Below are positions 16,734-19,179 of a stretch of DNA of 19,179 nucleotides, one piece after another; within the stretch, counting starts at the first letter, position 1; the number at the start of each line of letters is the position of its first letter. The stretch lies in assembly GCA_038748065.1 (NCBI GenBank), contig JBCDJG010000075.1, positions 1-19,179 on the forward strand, read 5' to 3'. The notes under the pieces are model-generated. The model saw nothing but the letters and a program-made list of their open reading frames with translations. It did not search any database and was not told the origin of the DNA. The position numbers were made by a program, and so were the translations under genes. This DNA comes from JBCDJG01 sp038748065. Its GTDB lineage: Bacteria > Pseudomonadota > Gammaproteobacteria > Pseudomonadales > Halieaceae.

Positions 16734-17486
16734 ATGAAGGTTCTTGTCGCCGTCAAGCGCGTCGTTGATTACAACGTCAAAGTTCGCGCGAAAGCCGATG
16801 GTACCGATGTTGATCTGAACAACGTCAAAATGGCCATCAATCCCTTCTGTGAAATTGCCGTCGAAGAAGCTGTTCGCCTGAAAGAAGCCGGTACGGCCAC
16901 GGAAGTGGTCGCCGTATCTATCGGCGACAAAGCCTGCCAGGAGCAGATTCGAACTGCGCTCGCCCTAGGTGCAGACCGCGGCGTACAGGTCGAAACGGAG
17001 GGCGCCGTAGAACCACTGGTCGTCGCAAAGTTGCTGAAAGGTGTCGTTGAGAAAGAAGAACCCCAGCTGGTTATTCTGGGCAAACAGTCCATTGATGGTG
17101 ACAACAATCAGACCGGCCAGATGCTGGGCGCGCTGACTAACATGCCGCAGGGCACCTTCGCATCCGAGATTAAGGTCGATGCTGACAAATTGCATGTCAC
17201 TCGCGAAGTCGATGGCGGACTGCAGACCGTGGCGCTCAATTTGCCCGCGATTGTCACCACCGACCTGCGTTTGAATGAACCGCGTTATGCGTCACTGCCC
17301 AACATCATGAAAGCCAAGAAAAAGCCCCTCGACGTTTTCTCGCCTGGCGATCTAGGCGTTGACGTGACGACTCACCTGACCCAGCTGGGTGTCGAGCCAC
17401 CGGCCGAGCGCCAGGCCGGTATCAAGGTCGAGGATGTGGAACAACTGGTTGATAAGCTGAAGAACGAGGCGAAGGTAATCGGATGA
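16734..17486 (+). CDS. etfB: Electron transfer flavoprotein beta subunit
   Basis: EtfB forms the AMP-binding half of the soluble ETF heterodimer that collects electrons from acyl-CoA and other dehydrogenases. It is 250 aa, the usual length. Typical segments are MKVLVAVKRVVDYNVKVR, NPFCEIAVEEAVRLKE, the nucleotide-binding TALALGADRGVQVET and the ILGKQSIDGDNNQTGQMLG segment, ending with an EtfA-contacting arm (PNIMKAKKKPLD). GGAGAA (16725-16730) precedes the ATG by 3-5 nt. It overlaps etfA by ATGA, pointing to translational coupling, and is divergent from its electron acceptor ETF-QO. Confidence 0.96.
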   Translation: MKVLVAVKRVVDYNVKVRAKADGTDVDLNNVKMAINPFCEIAVEEAVRLKEAGTATEVVAVSIGDKACQEQIRTALALGADRGVQVETEGAVEPLVVAKLLKGVVEKEEPQLVILGKQSIDGDNNQTGQMLGALTNMPQGTFASEIKVDADKLHVTREVDGGLQTVALNLPAIVTTDLRLNEPRYASLPNIMKAKKKPLDVFSPGDLGVDVTTHLTQLGVEPPAERQAGIKVEDVEQLVDKLKNEAKVIG

Positions 17487-18412
17487 GCACCCTGGTAATT
17501 GCAGAACACGACAACAGCAGCCTAAAGGCCGCCACACTCAATGCAGTGACTGCAGCGCAGGCGCTTGGGAGTGAAATTGATATCCTGGTCGCGGGGGAAA
17601 GTTGCGGTGCCGCAACGGAAGCCGCCGCTGCCGTCGCCGGCGTCGGCAAAGTGCTGGTCGCCGATAACGCAGCCTACGGCCATCAGCTCGCTGAGAACGT
17701 GAGCCTGCTGATCGCCGAGCTTGGCGCTGGCTACGACAACGTTGTGGCTCCCGCCACGACTAACGGCAAAAATACGATGCCGCGCGTTGCGGCGCTCCTG
17801 GATGTCGCGCAAATCTCGGATATCATCTCCGTGGAGTCTGCTGATACCTTCAAGCGCCCCATTTATGCAGGTAACGTCATCGCGACGGTGCAAAGCTCTG
17901 ATCCCAAGAAAGTGATTACGGTTCGTACCACAGCTTTCGACGCCGCCCCTGCAGAGGGAGGCTCCGCCGCTATCGAAGCACTGGACGCCGCCCACGACGC
18001 GGGCATATCCGCTTTTGTTGGCGAGGAAGTCGCTGAGTCGGACCGCCCCGAGCTGACCGCTGCCGATGTCGTTATATCGGGTGGGCGCGGTATGCAGAAT
18101 GGCGAGAACTTTGCGCTTTTAGAGGGCATTGCAGACAAGCTGGGCGCGGCAATTGGCGCCTCCCGGGCTGCTGTTGATGCGGGTTTTGTGCCCAATGATA
18201 TGCAGGTTGGCCAGACCGGAAAGATCGTCGCGCCCGATCTGTACATCGCAGTCGGAATCTCCGGTGCCATCCAGCACCTTGCGGGTATGAAGGATTCAAA
18301 GGTCATCGTGGCCATCAACAAGGACGAGGATGCTCCGATATTCCAGGTTTCTGACTATGGCCTGGTAGCAGATTTGTTTGAGGCTTTGCCCGAACTGGAA
18401 GCCAAGCTGTAG
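17483..18412 (+). CDS. etfA: Electron transfer flavoprotein alpha subunit
   Basis: EtfA carries most of the FAD site of ETF. It is 309 aa, normal. The N-terminal domain begins STLVIAEHDNSSLKAATLNA. The C-terminal FAD domain has ISGGRGMQNGENFALLEG, GASRAAVDAGFVPNDMQVG with the QVGQTG loop, and the family signature LYIAVGISGAIQHLAGM (GISG at 258-261) followed by AINKDEDAPIF. Its ATG overlaps the etfB stop in ATGA (17483-17486), so 1:1 synthesis by coupling is likely. A strong terminator follows 20 nt after the stop. Confidence 0.96.
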   Translation: MSTLVIAEHDNSSLKAATLNAVTAAQALGSEIDILVAGESCGAATEAAAAVAGVGKVLVADNAAYGHQLAENVSLLIAELGAGYDNVVAPATTNGKNTMPRVAALLDVAQISDIISVESADTFKRPIYAGNVIATVQSSDPKKVITVRTTAFDAAPAEGGSAAIEALDAAHDAGISAFVGEEVAESDRPELTAADVVISGGRGMQNGENFALLEGIADKLGAAIGASRAAVDAGFVPNDMQVGQTGKIVAPDLYIAVGISGAIQHLAGMKDSKVIVAINKDEDAPIFQVSDYGLVADLFEALPELEAKL

Positions 18413-18432
18413 CATCGGGCTACGTTCGCCAT

Positions 18433-18461
18433 AAAACCGGCCCTCTGTGGCCGGTTTTTTT
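18433..18461 (+). terminator. Rho-independent terminator of etfBA
   Basis: CCGGCC (18437-18442), loop CTCTGT, GGCCGG (18449-18454), then seven T (18455-18461). AAAA at 18433-18436 pairs with the T-run and lengthens the stem. It lies 20 nt after the etfA stop. Confidence 0.93.
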
Positions 18462-18514
18462 GTGTCGGACAGCTCATATGAAAGAAATTGCACTAGCCGT
18501 CACAATTCGGGTAG

Positions 18515-18542
18515 TGGTCAGTTTTCGCCGATTGCCTAATAT
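18515..18542 (+). promoter_or_regulatory. Candidate promoter of the small lipoprotein gene
   Basis: TGGTCA (18515-18520, 4 of 6), a 16-nt spacer and TAATAT (18537-18542). It lies in the gap between the etfA terminator and the lipoprotein, where a promoter is expected. Resemblance only. Confidence 0.3.
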
Positions 18543-18594
18543 GGTCTACACTTGGCACCATACAACGGAAGGTTTTGGGGTACAGGAGAGCACG

Positions 18595-18867
18595 ATGCGT
18601 ACGGTGATACTGACAGTTTCGGCATTTGTGGTCCTGGGCGGATGTTCGATGGGCGACCTCCAGCACTACAGCACTTATGATCTGGACCGTGACGGGGTCA
18701 TGGATGCACGGTGCCCGGGAACAGAGTACGACCTGGAGGCCGATCGCTGGTATTCCTGGCGCAATCCGGCATCCGATCAGTGCGCTGAGGACAGCCCGCT
18801 ACCCGAAGAAGAGGTCAACGCGCACATCCCGCCTGAGCCGGCTTACAGCAGCGGGCAAGAAAGCTGA
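18595..18867 (+). CDS. Small lipoprotein with TSP3-like calcium-loop motif
   Basis: A 90-aa predicted lipoprotein. MRTVILTVSAFVVLGGC is a type II signal peptide with Cys17 after LGG; Ser18 at +2 suggests outer-membrane sorting. Asp29-x-Asp31-x-Asp33-Gly34-x-x-Asp37 (DLDRDGVMD), followed by CPGT, resembles one thrombospondin type-3 calcium repeat as found in OmpA-like proteins. Cys40 and Cys63 could form a disulfide. The C-terminus is Pro/Glu-rich. AGGAG (18584-18588) lies 6 nt before the ATG; the frame is open further upstream but without a better start. Function unknown. It is insulated from etfA by a terminator and ends 1 nt from the converging antiporter stop. Confidence 0.8.
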   Translation: MRTVILTVSAFVVLGGCSMGDLQHYSTYDLDRDGVMDARCPGTEYDLEADRWYSWRNPASDQCAEDSPLPEEEVNAHIPPEPAYSSGQES

Positions 18868-18868
18868 G

Positions 18869-19060
18869 TCAATCCCGCCGCAGTCGGTCTGAAATCGCGA
18901 TCGGCGTGGGGTAGTTCAATACCACGATGTAGGACGAGGCGAGCAGGGTGATGATGGTCGTCGCCTGAATAAGTAGCGAAGCTTTATCGGAAATCAACGC
19001 CGCGCCAGCAGCGACATAGGCAATCAACAGCGAGAATTCACTGGCCTGGCCCAGGCGGAA
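18869..19060 (-). pseudogene. CPA2-type cation:proton antiporter, C-terminal fragment (interrupted)
   Basis: The 63 residues begin FRLGQASEFSLLIAY and end PTPIAISDRLRRD before TGA at 18871-18869. The segment LGQASEFSLL is the characteristic glycine/glutamine-serine-glutamate-phenylalanine stretch of KefB/YbaL-like antiporter transmembrane helices, and the C-terminal hydrophobic helix follows. Going upstream past 19060 the minus strand loses homology and reaches a stop at 19138-19136. The missing preceding part is found on the opposite strand at 19063-19179, so the gene is broken here by an inversion, real or artefactual. The antiporter family call is from remembered similarity. Confidence 0.72.
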
Positions 19061-19062
19061 GC

Positions 19063-19179
19063 CAGGTGTGGGCGCCGGCTTTACTGCTATCACTGCTGGT
19101 ACTGGCGCTAAAACCGGTGGTTTATCGCTTCCTGCTCAAAGGAGTCAGCGAAACGCGGACGCTCGGCTGGGACCTTGGC
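19063..19179 (+). pseudogene. CPA2-type antiporter, internal fragment in inverted orientation, cut by window end
   Basis: Read on the plus strand, 39 codons give QVWAPALLLSLLVLALKPVV and then YRFLLKGVSETRTLGWDLG, a transmembrane helix and a cytoplasmic loop. This is what should directly precede FRLGQASEF in the same antiporter, yet that part lies on the minus strand to the left. The last codon (GGC, 19177-19179) ends exactly at the window edge, in phase with the other fragment. Reversing 19061-19179 joins the two in one frame as WDLG-FRLGQ. Confidence 0.68.

Noticed and set aside
19061..19093. Antiporter fragment extended on the minus strand to a GTG at 19093
   Set aside because: The extra 11 residues are not antiporter-like and are the complement of the plus-strand fragment; the homologous part stops at 19060.

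Overview
The window reads as chromosomal DNA of a moderately GC-rich gammaproteobacterium. The order tRNA-Leu(UAG), tig, clpP, clpX, lon, hupB, ppiD is the classical gammaproteobacterial protein-quality-control cluster. The companion genes (two-domain-plus-ACT phosphoglycerate dehydrogenase, a DUF1285 protein, a Pseudomonas-like ETF-QO next to etfBA) fit a marine Pseudomonas/Cellvibrio/Halieaceae-type lineage. That placement is inference from gene content and protein similarity remembered by eye; no search was run.

Left half (1-8716): after the 3' half of a tRNA-Leu come trigger factor (nascent-chain chaperone), the ClpXP protease (peptidase ClpP and unfoldase ClpX), the Lon protease, the HU-beta nucleoid protein and the membrane-anchored periplasmic chaperone PpiD, all on the plus strand. 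The gaps are unusually rich in secondary structure: two mutually exclusive GC hairpins between tig and clpP, a 14-nt repeat in two direct and one inverted copy plus a separate hairpin between clpP and clpX, a hairpin between clpX and lon, and three tandem 15-nt repeats with clustered CTAG sites followed by a strong terminator before ppiD.

Middle (8765-12443): serA-type phosphoglycerate dehydrogenase (+) meets a YiiX/NlpC-P60-like cysteine hydrolase (-). That gene diverges from a DUF1285 gene (+), which in turn meets a secreted protein with a TonB-C-like domain (-). Both convergent pairs overlap by the same palindromic CTAG, which supplies both stop codons.

Right half (12498-19179): on the minus strand lie ETF-ubiquinone oxidoreductase, a transmembrane Hanks-type Ser/Thr kinase with a long Ala/Glu-rich outer domain, and the TonB-C-like protein. 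Divergent from ETF-QO are etfB and etfA (+), which overlap by ATGA and end at a strong terminator. EtfAB and ETF-QO together carry electrons from acyl-CoA and similar dehydrogenases to the quinone pool. Their shared 302-bp divergent gap holds overlapping promoter-like elements, a short candidate leader ORF whose stop lies in the loop of a terminator-like hairpin, and a palindromic hairpin. A small lipoprotein with a calcium-loop-like motif follows etfA.

The last 310 bases hold the most surprising structure. The C-terminus of a CPA2-type cation:proton antiporter is read on the minus strand up to 19060. The segment that should directly precede it in the protein is read on the plus strand from 19063 to the last base, 19179. 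Re-inverting 19061-19179 restores one seamless reading frame, so the end of the window is an inversion or fold-back; an assembly artefact at a contig end is the leading explanation. I see no CRISPR array, insertion sequence, prophage or defence system.
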